From an uncultured Lachnospiraceae bacterium (GTDB taxonomy: Bacteria > Bacillota > Clostridia > Lachnospirales > Lachnospiraceae): 51,048 nt of DNA. Location: positions 1 to 51,048 of the forward strand of contig CADBFP010000012.1 of assembly GCA_902793995.1 (NCBI GenBank). Reading direction: 5' to 3'. The notes beneath the pieces were generated by a model. The model saw only the letters and a list, made by a program, of their open reading frames with translations. It was not told the origin of the DNA and searched no databases. Position 1 is the first letter of the stretch. Each line of letters begins with the position of its first letter. Shown piece after piece: positions 7,535 to 15,984 of this stretch. The translations under genes were made by a program, and so were the position numbers.

Positions 7535-7550
7535 TCACTGGAGGTCAGCT

Positions 7551-8261
7551 ATGAAAAAACATTGTTTGATGATTCTCACCGTCCTGTTTTTACTAACGGG
7601 CTGCAGTGGAGGAAGTCAGCCAGGGACACTTCCTGTGGTGATTGGAAATCCGAGAGAGACAACGCTTGAAACGACTACGGAAAGAGAATTCGGCGCAAAT
7701 GCATACGATTTTTCCAAAAAGGAATGGGATGTATTAAGCAGCTTCCTGAATTGGCATGTCGATCGTATTGCCTGTATGTTCCTGACCAGCAGTTACCAAA
7801 AGCCGGAGGAGATTGATTTTAACCTGGTATTCTACAACGGAGTTTCCGGCAGTATGGTTTCTATGGCGGTCCCCCAGGAGGAAAAGGAAGCTGTGGCGAA
7901 AGCAATCAATATGGAAGGCCTTCTGGAAATGGGCCTGCCAATTCAGAAACGACCCCGCAGCACCGTGATTGAGCTCATACAGAAATATACGGGGCTTTCA
8001 AAGGAGGCCGCAGAGATGGTCAAGCTCGATTATCCCTATGTGGCAGAATATGATGCCTATTACAGCTTTTATTCGGATAGTGAAGTGATCAAACCAAAGC
8101 TAAAGCAGGCAGTCTGGCTGGACGAGGCTCATACCCATGCGCAGGTCGAATGGGAAGACAGTGTGAGGGGAAGAAGCGGCGTGGCAGAGATGGCTTTTAC
8201 AGAATCCGGGTGGATCTTTCTCGCAAATCGGATTGAAAGCACGCATGCTCCGTCTCCATAA
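7551..8261 (+). CDS. Lipoprotein, second of a tandem paralogous pair
   Basis: The 236-aa protein has lipobox LTGC with lipidation at Cys18 and a short Thr-rich linker. The domain is clearly homologous to the product at 6718 along its whole length (FNLVFYNG, PQEEKEAVAKAI, MGLPIQKRPRSTV, YPYVAEYDAYYSFYSD, WLDEAHTHAQVEWEDS). The tandem copies imply recent duplication. GGAGGT sets the start. It is the last gene of the AT-richer locus. Function unknown. Two non-identical lipoproteins beside an export-type ABC system would suit immunity variants, but this is inference. Confidence 0.72.
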   Translation: MKKHCLMILTVLFLLTGCSGGSQPGTLPVVIGNPRETTLETTTEREFGANAYDFSKKEWDVLSSFLNWHVDRIACMFLTSSYQKPEEIDFNLVFYNGVSGSMVSMAVPQEEKEAVAKAINMEGLLEMGLPIQKRPRSTVIELIQKYTGLSKEAAEMVKLDYPYVAEYDAYYSFYSDSEVIKPKLKQAVWLDEAHTHAQVEWEDSVRGRSGVAEMAFTESGWIFLANRIESTHAPSP

Positions 8262-8280
8262 AATCCCACCTTCTCCGCAC

Positions 8281-8307
8281 AAAAAGGGTGCCATTAGGGC
8301 TCTTTTT
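8281..8307 (+). terminator. Probable intrinsic terminator after the lipoprotein genes
   Basis: AAAAAGGG and CTCTTTTT form an A/T-flanked imperfect hairpin ending in five T residues, 20 bases after the stop at 8261. The stem contains a G-T pair, so strength is uncertain. Confidence 0.5.
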
Positions 8308-8407
8308 GCTTGGAACTACGAAGTCGGGTTTGAACCCGAGCGCCGCGGAGCGGCGGATATCGTGCGTAGGGGCGACCAGTGGTCGACCGAGGGATTGCAA
8401 AAAATGC

Positions 8408-8437
8408 TTGCATTTTGTTTCGCTTCGGTGCTATAGT
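8408..8437 (+). promoter_or_regulatory. Sigma-A promoter of the tRNA-Asn gene
   Basis: TTGCAT (8408-8413), an 18-bp spacer and TATAGT (8432-8437) end 17 bases before the tRNA. Confidence 0.65.
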
Positions 8438-8454
8438 AAGCATGTACATAGGAT

Positions 8455-8526
8455 TCCTCGATAGCTCAATGGTAGAGCACCCGGCTGTTAACCGGGTTGT
8501 TGCAGGTTCGAGCCCTGCTCGGGGAG
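8455..8526 (+). tRNA. tRNA-Asn (anticodon GTT)
   Basis: A complete cloverleaf can be drawn. The acceptor TCCTCGA pairs with TCGGGGA (one T-G pair). The D arm is GCTC-AATGGTA-GAGC. The anticodon stem CCCGG/CCGGG encloses CTGTTAA with anticodon GTT at 8487-8489. The T arm is GCAGG-TTCGAGC-CCTGC, and the discriminator is G. CCA is not encoded. The gene has its own promoter and terminator. It sits at the boundary between the AT-richer locus and the GC-rich remainder, a common type of integration site. Confidence 0.95.
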
Positions 8527-8536
8527 CGCATTTTAG

Positions 8537-8565
8537 ACGGAAGCCCTTTGGGGCTTCCGTTTTTT
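8537..8565 (+). terminator. Intrinsic terminator of tRNA-Asn
   Basis: ACGGAAGCCC pairs with GGGCTTCCGT around TTTG and is followed by TTTTT, 10 bases after the tRNA. Confidence 0.92.
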
Positions 8566-8711
8566 AAGTGCAGCGGGCTAAAAAGTTTTGTTTGTTAATG
8601 AATCAATCCCGCTTTTTTTGACCGGAGAATGAACATAAGGCACAAAATGTGGTATTTTTACTGTTTTCCTTTTTCCATATCTTGCAAGAATCCCGCTAAA
8701 TCCCCGTTTTC

Positions 8712-8740
8712 TTGACTTTCCCCCCCGTTTTTAGTAAAAT
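8712..8740 (+). promoter_or_regulatory. Sigma-A promoter of the NlpC/P60 gene
   Basis: TTGACT (8712-8717), a 17-bp spacer and TAAAAT (8735-8740) lie 50 bp before the start at 8791. Nothing else is apparent between the tRNA terminator and this promoter. Confidence 0.65.
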
Positions 8741-8790
8741 AAAGGCGAACTATCTGAATTTGACTTCTTACTTTTTAGGAAGGAAAAAGG

Positions 8791-10572
8791 ATGAAACAGT
8801 TTAACAAAAACAGTAAACAAAACCGAATATTGACATGCTTATTGATTATATGCCTGATGCTGTCCTCGCTGTCCGTTTGGGCAGATAACGAGACTCTCCC
8901 CTCGGTAGGAACCCCTACGGGCGCCATTGAGGAAGAAAGCACGGAACCCGTGGAAACGGAAACTGAGGAAAATACGGAAGTTGATGAAACGGAAGATAGT
9001 TCAGAACCTCAGGAGACCGAGGAACGGGTCATAGAAGAGATTGTTATCGATCCCGAATTGGCAGCTGTCTATGATTACCTGAAGCTGAAGGAAGAACAGA
9101 CGGCGGGGCAGCAAGTCGTTAATGTAATCAATGAGCATACGGATAGCGCGACGCCGGGCACGGCAGACTATGAGTCCGAACTGCTGCGCAGCATGCGCTT
9201 GCGGAAGCAGGAGGAGCTAAGCGAGCTGAAAAGCATTGTTTACCGCTCCAACGGCTATGTCAATGTGCGGAGCGAGGCCAATGCGGAAGCTCCGGTGCTG
9301 GGGCGCATGCGGGAAAACGCTACCGCCGTCATCCTGGATGTGGTGTATGGGGACGATGGGGCCTGGTATCATATTGAATCCGGCCCGGTAAGCGGCTATG
9401 TGAAGGCGGAGTTCTTCGTAAGCGGGTATGAAGCGGTGGAAATCATCAGCAGCATTACGCGGGGCTATGTCAGCGTGCTGAATGACGCTCAACGCCTGTA
9501 CCGCTACGAAAACACGGACAGTGATACGCTGGCCACCCTGTATTCCGGCCAAAAGTATCAGCTGGTCAGCTGGAATGACAATTTCGTGCAGATTCTGTAT
9601 GCCCAGGGTGAACTGGGAACCGTTTACGGTTATGTGCCGCGGAACAATGTGACCATCAGCTGGGAAGCTCCGAAGGCTGTTACCATAGAGGAAGAACAGC
9701 GCAGCTTAACGGAGTCCAACCGTATCATTTACGAAATGTCTTCGGCGGACCGGAGCCGGGAGGAGTCTCTGCTTGAGTCTTCCCGCGTGGCGGAAGCCCT
9801 GGCGCTGCAGCAGTCTGTTGAAGAGTCCATCAGGGCTTCCGAAGCAGCCTATGAAGCCTGGCTGATAGCCTCCCGTAAGGCGGAGGAAGCCTCTATCAAA
9901 GCGGTGGAAGATGAATCCCGCCGGGTGGCGGAATCTCTTTGGGCAGATGAACAAAGCCGGATTGCGGAGTCTTCCTGGCTGAAAGCCAGAGAAGAGGCGG
10001 CGGCAGAAGCCAGCCGGCAGGCAGCGGCCCAGGCGGCGGCGGCGGAAGCCAGCAGGCAGGCAGCGGCCCAAGCGGCGGCGGCGGAAGCCAGCCGTCAGGC
10101 GGAGACCCAGGCCAGCCGGGAAGCGCAGCAGGCTCAGAATGTGCTTAATAACAGCTGGTATATTCCGGAGAATACTTCGGATCTGAGGCGGCGTATCGTG
10201 ACCAATGCTTTGCAGTATGTAGGCGTGCTGGATTATATCTTCGGCGGCTACAGTTTAAGCAGCGGCACCGATTGTTCCGGCTTCCTGAGCCTGATTTATT
10301 CGCAGTACGGAGTGGAGTTGGCTCACTACTCTTATTATATCGCCCACACCGGTGTGAAGGTGATGTCCATTGACCATGCCAGACCCGGAGATATTGTCTG
10401 CTGGCGGACCTGGGATGCCAGCGCCGGCCAGGGCCATGTGGCCATGTATATCGGCCGGAATGCGGAAGGCACGCCTATGGTGGTGGAGGCGCCACGGGAA
10501 GGGCTGAAGGTCCGGGTGGTTCCGCTGTGGACGGAAGGGCTGCATACCATTCAGAATGTGCTGGGAGATTGA
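8791..10572 (+). CDS. Secreted SH3-domain NlpC/P60 peptidoglycan hydrolase
   Basis: The 593-aa protein carries a signal peptide (cleavage near VWA, residue 31) and a Glu/Thr-rich acidic linker. Two SH3b-like wall-binding modules follow (about 148-215, starting SIVYRSNGYVNVRS, and about 218-290), then an Ala/Ser/Glu/Arg-rich helical linker (about 330-450) with repeated EASRQAAAQ. The C-terminal NlpC/P60 domain is about 465-593. Catalytic Cys495 is in TDCSGF and His549 in GHVAMYIG. The expected activity is cleavage of peptidoglycan stem peptides at the cell surface. A strong AGGAAGGAAAAAGG precedes the ATG. The gene is monocistronic, with its own promoter and a bidirectional terminator shared with hpf. 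Its helical linker resembles that of the PepSY protein at 28276. Confidence 0.92.
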   Translation: MKQFNKNSKQNRILTCLLIICLMLSSLSVWADNETLPSVGTPTGAIEEESTEPVETETEENTEVDETEDSSEPQETEERVIEEIVIDPELAAVYDYLKLKEEQTAGQQVVNVINEHTDSATPGTADYESELLRSMRLRKQEELSELKSIVYRSNGYVNVRSEANAEAPVLGRMRENATAVILDVVYGDDGAWYHIESGPVSGYVKAEFFVSGYEAVEIISSITRGYVSVLNDAQRLYRYENTDSDTLATLYSGQKYQLVSWNDNFVQILYAQGELGTVYGYVPRNNVTISWEAPKAVTIEEEQRSLTESNRIIYEMSSADRSREESLLESSRVAEALALQQSVEESIRASEAAYEAWLIASRKAEEASIKAVEDESRRVAESLWADEQSRIAESSWLKAREEAAAEASRQAAAQAAAAEASRQAAAQAAAAEASRQAETQASREAQQAQNVLNNSWYIPENTSDLRRRIVTNALQYVGVLDYIFGGYSLSSGTDCSGFLSLIYSQYGVELAHYSYYIAHTGVKVMSIDHARPGDIVCWRTWDASAGQGHVAMYIGRNAEGTPMVVEAPREGLKVRVVPLWTEGLHTIQNVLGD

Positions 10573-10593
10573 TGCGATTGATCGGTGCAGCAC

Positions 10594-10623
10594 AAAAAAA
10601 GAGGGGCTTCGGGCCCCTCTTTT
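10594..10623. terminator. Bidirectional terminator between convergent genes
   Basis: GAGGGGC (10601-10607) pairs with GCCCCTC (10613-10619). It is flanked by seven A on the left and four T on the right, so it can serve both the hydrolase gene and hpf. Confidence 0.88.
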
Positions 10624-10639
10624 GTATGGTCAAGATAGA

Positions 10640-11173
10640 TTATTCTTCTCCTAAAACAGGCTCGATCAGGCCGTAGGCTCCGTCGTTCCGGCGGTAAACC
10701 ACATTCACTTCCCCGGAGTCCGCATTCAGGAACATGTAGAAGCTGTGGCCCAGCAGTTCCATCTGCAGGCAGGCCTCCTCTGCATCCATAGGCTTCACGG
10801 CAAAGCGCTTGGTGCGCACGATCTTGATTTCTTCTTCTTCCACAGGAGCTTCCGGCTCATATTTGTTCAGGCCGCCGCTCTGGTAGCTGTCATGCAGTTT
10901 GCTGCGATATTTCTTCAATTGTTTTTCCATGGAATCCACGGCTTCGTCAATCAGGGCATAGACATCGCTGCCGCTCTTTTCGGAACGGATTACGCTCCCC
11001 CGCACGGGAACCGTGATTTCTACTTTGGCTCTGTTTTTGCTTTGATCCATAAAGATGTCTGCATCGGTCTTGGCTACAAAGAAACGATCCAGCTTGGCCA
11101 GTTTCTTGTCCAGCAGATCTTCGAGGGACTGGCTGGCCTTAAAGTTCTTTCCTGTTGTGAGTTTGAAATTCAT
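10640..11173 (-). CDS. hpf: Long-form ribosome hibernation promoting factor
   Basis: The 177-aa protein has the two-domain long-HPF layout. The N-terminal RaiA/HPF domain (about 1-100, MNFKLTTGKNFKASQSLEDLLDKK in part, later KVEITVPVRGSVIRSE) binds the 30S subunit. After an acidic linker, the C-terminal dimerisation domain (about 120-177) reads IVRTKRFAVKPMDAEEACLQ then MELLGHSFYMFLNADSGEVN. It joins 70S ribosomes into inactive 100S dimers in stationary phase. The SD AGGAG lies 8 bases before the ATG at 11173, so this is preferred to the in-frame GTG at 11182. It is convergent with the NlpC/P60 gene. Confidence 0.95.
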   Translation of the reverse strand: MNFKLTTGKNFKASQSLEDLLDKKLAKLDRFFVAKTDADIFMDQSKNRAKVEITVPVRGSVIRSEKSGSDVYALIDEAVDSMEKQLKKYRSKLHDSYQSGGLNKYEPEAPVEEEEIKIVRTKRFAVKPMDAEEACLQMELLGHSFYMFLNADSGEVNVVYRRNDGAYGLIEPVLGEE

Positions 11174-11314
11174 CGCATTCACTCCTTTTTATGTTCTACA
11201 GGCGGCGGAGGGGGGCGGGAGAGGCTTCCTCTGCTCCTTTCACGCACTTGGCCTGTGTTTATACTATACCATAATAAAGAGAAAAAAGGAACTGCTTTAG
11301 GGAAGAAACTTGGC

Positions 11315-11345
11315 GTGAAAAAACCGGCCCTGAAAGGGCCGGTTT
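11315..11345 (-). terminator. Intrinsic terminator of the VanW/PASTA gene
   Basis: AAACCGGCCCT (11321-11331) and AGGGCCGGTTT (11335-11345) form an 11-bp stem with a 3-nt loop. On the minus strand it ends in a T run, 19 bases after the stop of the gene at 11364. Confidence 0.9.
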
Positions 11346-11363
11346 GAAGTGGCGAAAGCAGAC

Positions 11364-13802
11364 TTACTTTTTGATGTAAAGAACGACGGTGGAGCCGGGT
11401 TCCAACCCCATATCAGGACTGATGTCCACCGTTCCTGCTTCATTGGTAATCCAGCAGATTTCACCGGGCTGATACTTGTCATCCGTGCTCTCGATTTCTT
11501 TGACGAGAACGGTAAATCCCTTGGCTTCGATGGCTGCTTTCACTGCATCCGTGTCGGAACGCCCCAGATACTCATCGCCCAGGGCTATCTTGGCTTCTGT
11601 AGGCGGCTCAGTGGGAGCCGGCGTGGTGGGCGGCTCGGTAGGCGCCGGTGTGGTAGGGGCCTCCGTAGGCGGCTCGGTGGGAGCCGGGGTGGTGGGGGCC
11701 GCCGTAGTCGTGGGCGCCTCCGTAGTGGGAGCCGCCGTGGTCGGATCTGCCGTCGTGGGAGCTTCCGTGGCGGGGACCTTGGTGGTAGGCGCTGTGGTAG
11801 TTTCCGAAGAAGCGGTATAATCCTTGCCGCCGCTCACATAGACCACCAGGGCGGAGCCCTTAGGCACGGAGGAACCGGGAGCCACATCTGTAGAGCCGTC
11901 CGGTAAGGAAACCCAGCAAATCTCACCCGTTTTGGAACTGCTCTTCACCGTTTTGGTTTCGCTTATCTTGAAGCCCAAATCAGTCAGTTCCTTCACATAA
12001 GCATCCAAGTCAGAACGCCCTTTGTACTCAGGGATGGTGAGCACAGCAGAGGAGGAAGGCTCCGTGGAAGGCGCAGCCGGCGTGGTAGGAGAGGCCGGCG
12101 TAGGCGTGGCGGGGGTGGTAGCCGAAGGCACCGGATCCCGGGGGATGGGGGAATAGCGGGCAATCAGCTTGCCGCTGCCATCGAATTTGGCCCGGCCTTC
12201 GTGATCCGTCTCGAAATCCTTTACCAGCAGATAGCCGCCGTTTCCATCGTAAATCGGCACCCCCTCCTGGTCCACCAGAAGCTGGTTGCCGTCTTTATCA
12301 TAAATCTTTTCGTAAAGCCGCTTGACTACCCGGCTGGGATCGACAGGCACATTGGTGTAGTTGACCTGCCGCACCTCCAGAAAGAGGGTGTTGGTTCCCA
12401 GGGTCACCTCCTTCATTTCACTGATGTAGGTATCATCAGCTATTATTTCAGAACTGACTACCACGCCGTCCTGGAGCACCTTTTTGGTGCAGAAGGCCTT
12501 GGCAGCCATATGGATATCGCCGCTTAAGGTGGGCTTTCCGGGGTTCTTATCGCTTCTTAAGGAGTATTTGGGACCGTATTCCACCCGCTCCACATAGGTG
12601 GTTTCAAATACCAGCTTCCGGTTGGCAGGACGGGTTTCATGGCCATAAATCCTGGCCACCACTTTATTCCCTTGCATAAAGGCTTCTATGTAGATAGGGG
12701 CGTCCGTATTGTTTCTGAATTTTAAGTCCTTGCCGCCGTAATACAGGGCGCAGTCCTGGGCCAGGTGAACATAGTTGATAACCATGGAATGGGCAAAGCG
12801 TTCTACGATCTCCATCTCCGCAAAAAGGGCTGCATTATACATAGTGGTGCTGCCCTGGCAAACGCCGCCGCCATCTTCATCCCGCAGGGTGCCGCCCACA
12901 AAGGTGCCCGCAGGCAGAAAGCCCTTTTCTTTGGTGGTATCGCCCCCGAAAGAACCGAAAGCAGAGAAAACCTCCCCGGGCATGAGAATCGTTCCGTTGA
13001 AGAAGTCCATTTCCAGGGCAATGTTGTGGTTCCGGTTTTTCCTGGCCTCGGTGAGTTCCACCGTGGTGGAAAACTCGCCCAGCACCGCATTCATCTTGGC
13101 AAAGGCATCGCTCCGGTGTTCGGGCTCCAGATAAGCCACGGTGGCGCTGCAGATGGGATCCTCGGGAATGCCTTCCTCAAAGAGGGCTAAAATGGCCTCC
13201 GCTGTGGCGGCCACATCCAGCTCATAACCGATTTTCTCCGGCTCGGACACAAAAACATTGGGATAGCTGACGGATACCTGAGCATCCGTGGCGGCGCGAT
13301 TCACCTCCGGAGAGATTTTTTCGCTGACATAGTTTTTAATGGATTCCAGACTGACGGTATAATCTAAAGGCAGGCGCTTGTTTTCGAACTTCATGTCCTG
13401 CAGATGCTTATAGCGTTCGATCAGCCGCCCGCTCTGGCCGTAAGAGGCGGCTTCCTTTAAGGTGTCCTCCACGGACCAAGTAAAACCCAGATCTCCAAAA
13501 GGAACAAAAAAACTGTTTAAGAGTGTCTGACCTTCGGTTTCGCCGGGCTTGTCTTTATTGATATAATTGTCGTAAACATAAATCTTCAAAATAGAAGATT
13601 CCACTTCTTTGAAATAGTCTTCCAAAATGGCCTTGGCTTCATCCAGCGTCTTGCCGCTTAAATCGATATCTCCCATCCAAACGCCGTCGGCAATGGTATT
13701 GCCGTTTACCAGCGCTGCCTGTACCCGGGCCGGCTTCATCAATAAGCTGCCGCACAGAAGCAGGAATAAAAGCAAGACCATCGTTTTCAGTTTGTATTTC
13801 AT
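11364..13802 (-). CDS. VanW-family surface protein with two PASTA domains
   Basis: The 812-aa product begins with a signal or anchor helix (about 7-28). A peptidoglycan-binding-4-like region follows (about 115-220, NRAATDAQVSVSYPN and neighbours), then the VanW domain (about 245-385), recognisable from MPGEVFSAFGSFGG, AGTFVGGTLRDEDGGGVCQG and YGGKDLKFRNNTDAPIYIEA. After a beta-rich G5-like stretch come a Pro/Ser/Thr linker, a PASTA domain (about 590-660), a long TTAPTT/APTEPPT linker and a terminal PASTA domain (about 735-812). PASTA modules bind muropeptides or beta-lactams and usually occur on Ser/Thr kinases or PBPs. It should act on the wall. VanW's biochemical role is not established. 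It has its own promoter. Confidence 0.88.
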   Translation of the reverse strand: MKYKLKTMVLLLFLLLCGSLLMKPARVQAALVNGNTIADGVWMGDIDLSGKTLDEAKAILEDYFKEVESSILKIYVYDNYINKDKPGETEGQTLLNSFFVPFGDLGFTWSVEDTLKEAASYGQSGRLIERYKHLQDMKFENKRLPLDYTVSLESIKNYVSEKISPEVNRAATDAQVSVSYPNVFVSEPEKIGYELDVAATAEAILALFEEGIPEDPICSATVAYLEPEHRSDAFAKMNAVLGEFSTTVELTEARKNRNHNIALEMDFFNGTILMPGEVFSAFGSFGGDTTKEKGFLPAGTFVGGTLRDEDGGGVCQGSTTMYNAALFAEMEIVERFAHSMVINYVHLAQDCALYYGGKDLKFRNNTDAPIYIEAFMQGNKVVARIYGHETRPANRKLVFETTYVERVEYGPKYSLRSDKNPGKPTLSGDIHMAAKAFCTKKVLQDGVVVSSEIIADDTYISEMKEVTLGTNTLFLEVRQVNYTNVPVDPSRVVKRLYEKIYDKDGNQLLVDQEGVPIYDGNGGYLLVKDFETDHEGRAKFDGSGKLIARYSPIPRDPVPSATTPATPTPASPTTPAAPSTEPSSSAVLTIPEYKGRSDLDAYVKELTDLGFKISETKTVKSSSKTGEICWVSLPDGSTDVAPGSSVPKGSALVVYVSGGKDYTASSETTTAPTTKVPATEAPTTADPTTAAPTTEAPTTTAAPTTPAPTEPPTEAPTTPAPTEPPTTPAPTEPPTEAKIALGDEYLGRSDTDAVKAAIEAKGFTVLVKEIESTDDKYQPGEICWITNEAGTVDISPDMGLEPGSTVVLYIKK

Positions 13803-13856
13803 AGAGATTCAACCTCTTTTCACAATAAAACTAATGCCTTTCCCAGCATCAGGCAC

Positions 13857-13885
13857 ATTATACATCACGCTTTCCGAAAAAACAA
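13857..13885 (-). promoter_or_regulatory. Sigma-A promoter of the VanW/PASTA gene
   Basis: On the minus strand TTGTTT (13885-13880), a 17-bp spacer and TATAAT (13862-13857) lie 55 bp before the start. On the plus strand TATAAT at 13920-13925 probably serves the divergent gene at 13962, though its -35 is weak. Confidence 0.6.
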
Positions 13886-13961
13886 TGATATATTCGGTAG
13901 ATTTTATGGAAAAAATGTGTATAATGATTTTGCGGTTCGGAAAGAACCACGGAGGTGAAAG

Positions 13962-14891
13962 ATGAGTAAAAAACCGGTATTGGTGGTGATGGCGGCGGGC
14001 ATCGGCAGCCGCTTCGGCAAGGGCATCAAGCAGCTGGCTGCGGTGGGCCCTTCCGGCGAAATCATTATGGACTATTCCCTTTTTGACGCCCGGGAAGCCG
14101 GCTTTGAAAAGGTGATCTTTATTATCCGCCGCTCTTTGGAGAAGGATTTCAAGGAAGTGATCGGGAAGCGGATAGAGAAGTATTTCGAGGTGGCCTACGC
14201 CTATCAGGAAATCGTGGATTTGCCGGAGGGCTTTGACTGTCCGGCAGAGAGGGAAAAACCCTGGGGCACGGGGCATGCCATCCTGGCGGCCCGGGATCTG
14301 ATCGACGGCCCCTTTGCGGTGATCAATGCGGATGATTACTACGGCAAAACCGCTTTCCGCGTGCTCTATGAGTATCTGGCCCACTTGCCGGAGGAGGAAA
14401 AGACGCCGGCCCAGTTTGCCATGGCGGGGTTTGTGGTGAAAAACACCTTAAGCGACAACGGCGAAGTGACCCGGGGTATCTGCATTCAGGATATGGCCGG
14501 CAACTTAAAGGAAATCCACGAGACCAAAGGCATTGCCCTGCGGGCAGACGGCCGGGTGACGGGCAGCTTCGAAGGAGAAGAGGTGAGCATCGATCCCGAA
14601 GGCCTGGTTTCCATGAATATGTGGGGCTTTACCCCGGCTATGATGACGGCTCTCAAGGCGGATTTTGTTCCTTTCCTGGCGGATGCCATGGAAAACAACC
14701 CCTTAAAGGCGGAGTTCCTGCTGCCTATGGTGGTGGATGGTCTCTTAAAGAGCGGCCGGGCCCAGGTTAAAGTGCTGCCTACGCCGGACACCTGGTTCGG
14801 CATTACCTTCGCAGAGGATCAGGAGGCGGTGGCGGCTCACTTTGCGGAGCTGGCCAAGGATAAGATTTATCCCACTCCTCTCTTTGCCTAA
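13962..14891 (+). CDS. NTP-transferase-fold nucleotidyltransferase
   Basis: The 309-aa protein starts with the nucleotide-binding loop of sugar-phosphate nucleotidyltransferases (VVMAAGIGSRFGKGIKQL, about 8-25, in place of GGxGTRLxPLT). It later has WGTGHAILAARD and a metal-site-like INADDYYG (about 125). It should transfer a nucleotidyl group to a phosphorylated sugar or similar acceptor. The acceptor cannot be told from sequence. The length and the ADDYYG motif fit the small stand-alone clostridial enzymes near RmlA/GlmU folds. GGAGGTG precedes the ATG. It runs 21 bp upstream of the ribU-like gene and may be co-transcribed with it. Confidence 0.8.
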   Translation: MSKKPVLVVMAAGIGSRFGKGIKQLAAVGPSGEIIMDYSLFDAREAGFEKVIFIIRRSLEKDFKEVIGKRIEKYFEVAYAYQEIVDLPEGFDCPAEREKPWGTGHAILAARDLIDGPFAVINADDYYGKTAFRVLYEYLAHLPEEEKTPAQFAMAGFVVKNTLSDNGEVTRGICIQDMAGNLKEIHETKGIALRADGRVTGSFEGEEVSIDPEGLVSMNMWGFTPAMMTALKADFVPFLADAMENNPLKAEFLLPMVVDGLLKSGRAQVKVLPTPDTWFGITFAEDQEAVAAHFAELAKDKIYPTPLFA

Positions 14892-14912
14892 ACTGAGAGT
14901 ATAAGGATTGTT

Positions 14913-15521
14913 ATGAAAAACAAGTTTTTAACCACCCGTACCATGGTGGTGACGGCGATTTTGGGGGCTGTAGCCGGCCTTTTGATGCTGGCGGAGCTTC
15001 CCCTGACTTTTGTAGCCCCGAATTTTTACAAGCTGGATCTGTCCGAGCTGCCGGTGATGATCGGCACCTTCGCTCTGGGGCCGGTGGCAGGGGTTTTAAT
15101 TGAGTTAATCAAAATCCTGGTGAAGTTTGTGATCAAAGGCACCTCCACCGGCGGGGTGGGCGAACTGGCCAACTTCCTGATCGGCTGCGCCTTTGTGATT
15201 CCGGCAGGGATTCTGTATCAGATGAAAAAAACCAAGCAGCGGGCTCTTCTGGGGCTGGCGCTGGGAACCTTGACCATGGCTCTGGCGGGGATGGTGATGA
15301 ACGCCCTGGTCTTGCTGCCCTTTTACAGCAAGATGATGCCTCTGGAAACTATTATCTCCCTGGGGGCCGCCATTTTCCCCCAGGTGAATTCGGTTTGGAG
15401 CTTTGCTCTTTGGTGCGTGGTGCCCTTCAATTTAATCAAGGGGATTGTGGTATCCGTCCTCACCATGTTTTTGTATAAGCGGGTGAGCCGTCTGATTAAA
15501 GAGGTGGGGAAAAAGGAATAA
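14913..15521 (+). CDS. ribU: ECF transporter substrate-binding component, RibU-like riboflavin transporter
   Basis: The 202-aa membrane protein has about six helices. The conserved cytoplasmic/extracellular segment LSELPVMIGTFALGPVAGVL, then IELIKILVKFVIKGTSTGGVGELANF, is characteristic of RibU. It should bind riboflavin and associate with the shared ECF ATPase/T module encoded elsewhere. No FMN riboswitch is visible in the 21-bp gap or before 13962, so it is not controlled in the usual way here. The lysine-rich C-terminus ends 4 bp before tsaE. Confidence 0.82.
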   Translation: MKNKFLTTRTMVVTAILGAVAGLLMLAELPLTFVAPNFYKLDLSELPVMIGTFALGPVAGVLIELIKILVKFVIKGTSTGGVGELANFLIGCAFVIPAGILYQMKKTKQRALLGLALGTLTMALAGMVMNALVLLPFYSKMMPLETIISLGAAIFPQVNSVWSFALWCVVPFNLIKGIVVSVLTMFLYKRVSRLIKEVGKKE

Positions 15522-15525
15522 AGGA

Positions 15526-15984
15526 ATGCAGCAGGAAAGCGGCGGAAGAATCTTATATGAAACGGCATCCCCCGGGGAAACCCGGGCCCTGGGGCAGCGC
15601 TTTGGCCTGGCCGCCCGGCCGGGACAGGTCTTTGCCTTAAGCGGCAATCTGGGGGCCGGAAAAACCGTGTTTGCCCAGGGCTTTGCGGAAGGATTGGGGA
15701 TCGGAGTTCCGGTCACCAGTCCCACCTTTACGCTGCTGCAGCTATATCCCGGGGGGCGGCTGCCTTTCTGCCATATGGACGCCTACCGCCTGGAGGATGA
15801 AGGAGAACTGGAGGCCGTGGGCGGCCATGAATACCTGGGAGGCGAAGGGGTCTGCCTGGTGGAATGGCCGGAAATGGTGGAAGCGCTCCTGCCTGAGGAT
15901 ACTGTTTGGATCCGTCTGGAGCGGCTGCCGGAAAAGGGGCCGGACATCCGGCGGATCAGTGTGGAAGAAGGTAAGGCTGTATGA
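15526..15984 (+). CDS. tsaE: tRNA t6A modification ATPase TsaE
   Basis: The 152-aa protein has Walker A GNLGAGKTVFAQG (about 44-56), followed by SPTFTLLQLY and a HMDAYRLED motif typical of TsaE. It supports threonylcarbamoyl transfer by the TsaB-TsaD complex to A37 of ANN-decoding tRNAs. The ATG is preceded by AAAGGA only. It overlaps tsaB by 4 bp, so the two are coupled. The C-terminus lacks the longer tail of some homologues but the length is normal. Confidence 0.94.
   Translation: MQQESGGRILYETASPGETRALGQRFGLAARPGQVFALSGNLGAGKTVFAQGFAEGLGIGVPVTSPTFTLLQLYPGGRLPFCHMDAYRLEDEGELEAVGGHEYLGGEGVCLVEWPEMVEALLPEDTVWIRLERLPEKGPDIRRISVEEGKAV

Noticed and set aside
8315-8345. GGGTTTGAACCC looks like a tRNA T-arm, suggesting a tRNA fragment or attachment site
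   Set aside because: The loop has six bases, no other tRNA arms can be drawn, and the sequence does not match the neighbouring tRNA-Asn 3' end.
14892-14912. Search for an FMN riboswitch before the RibU-like gene
   Set aside because: The gap is only 21 bp and the leader of the upstream gene (13926-13961) is too short. No FMN-aptamer sequence is seen.
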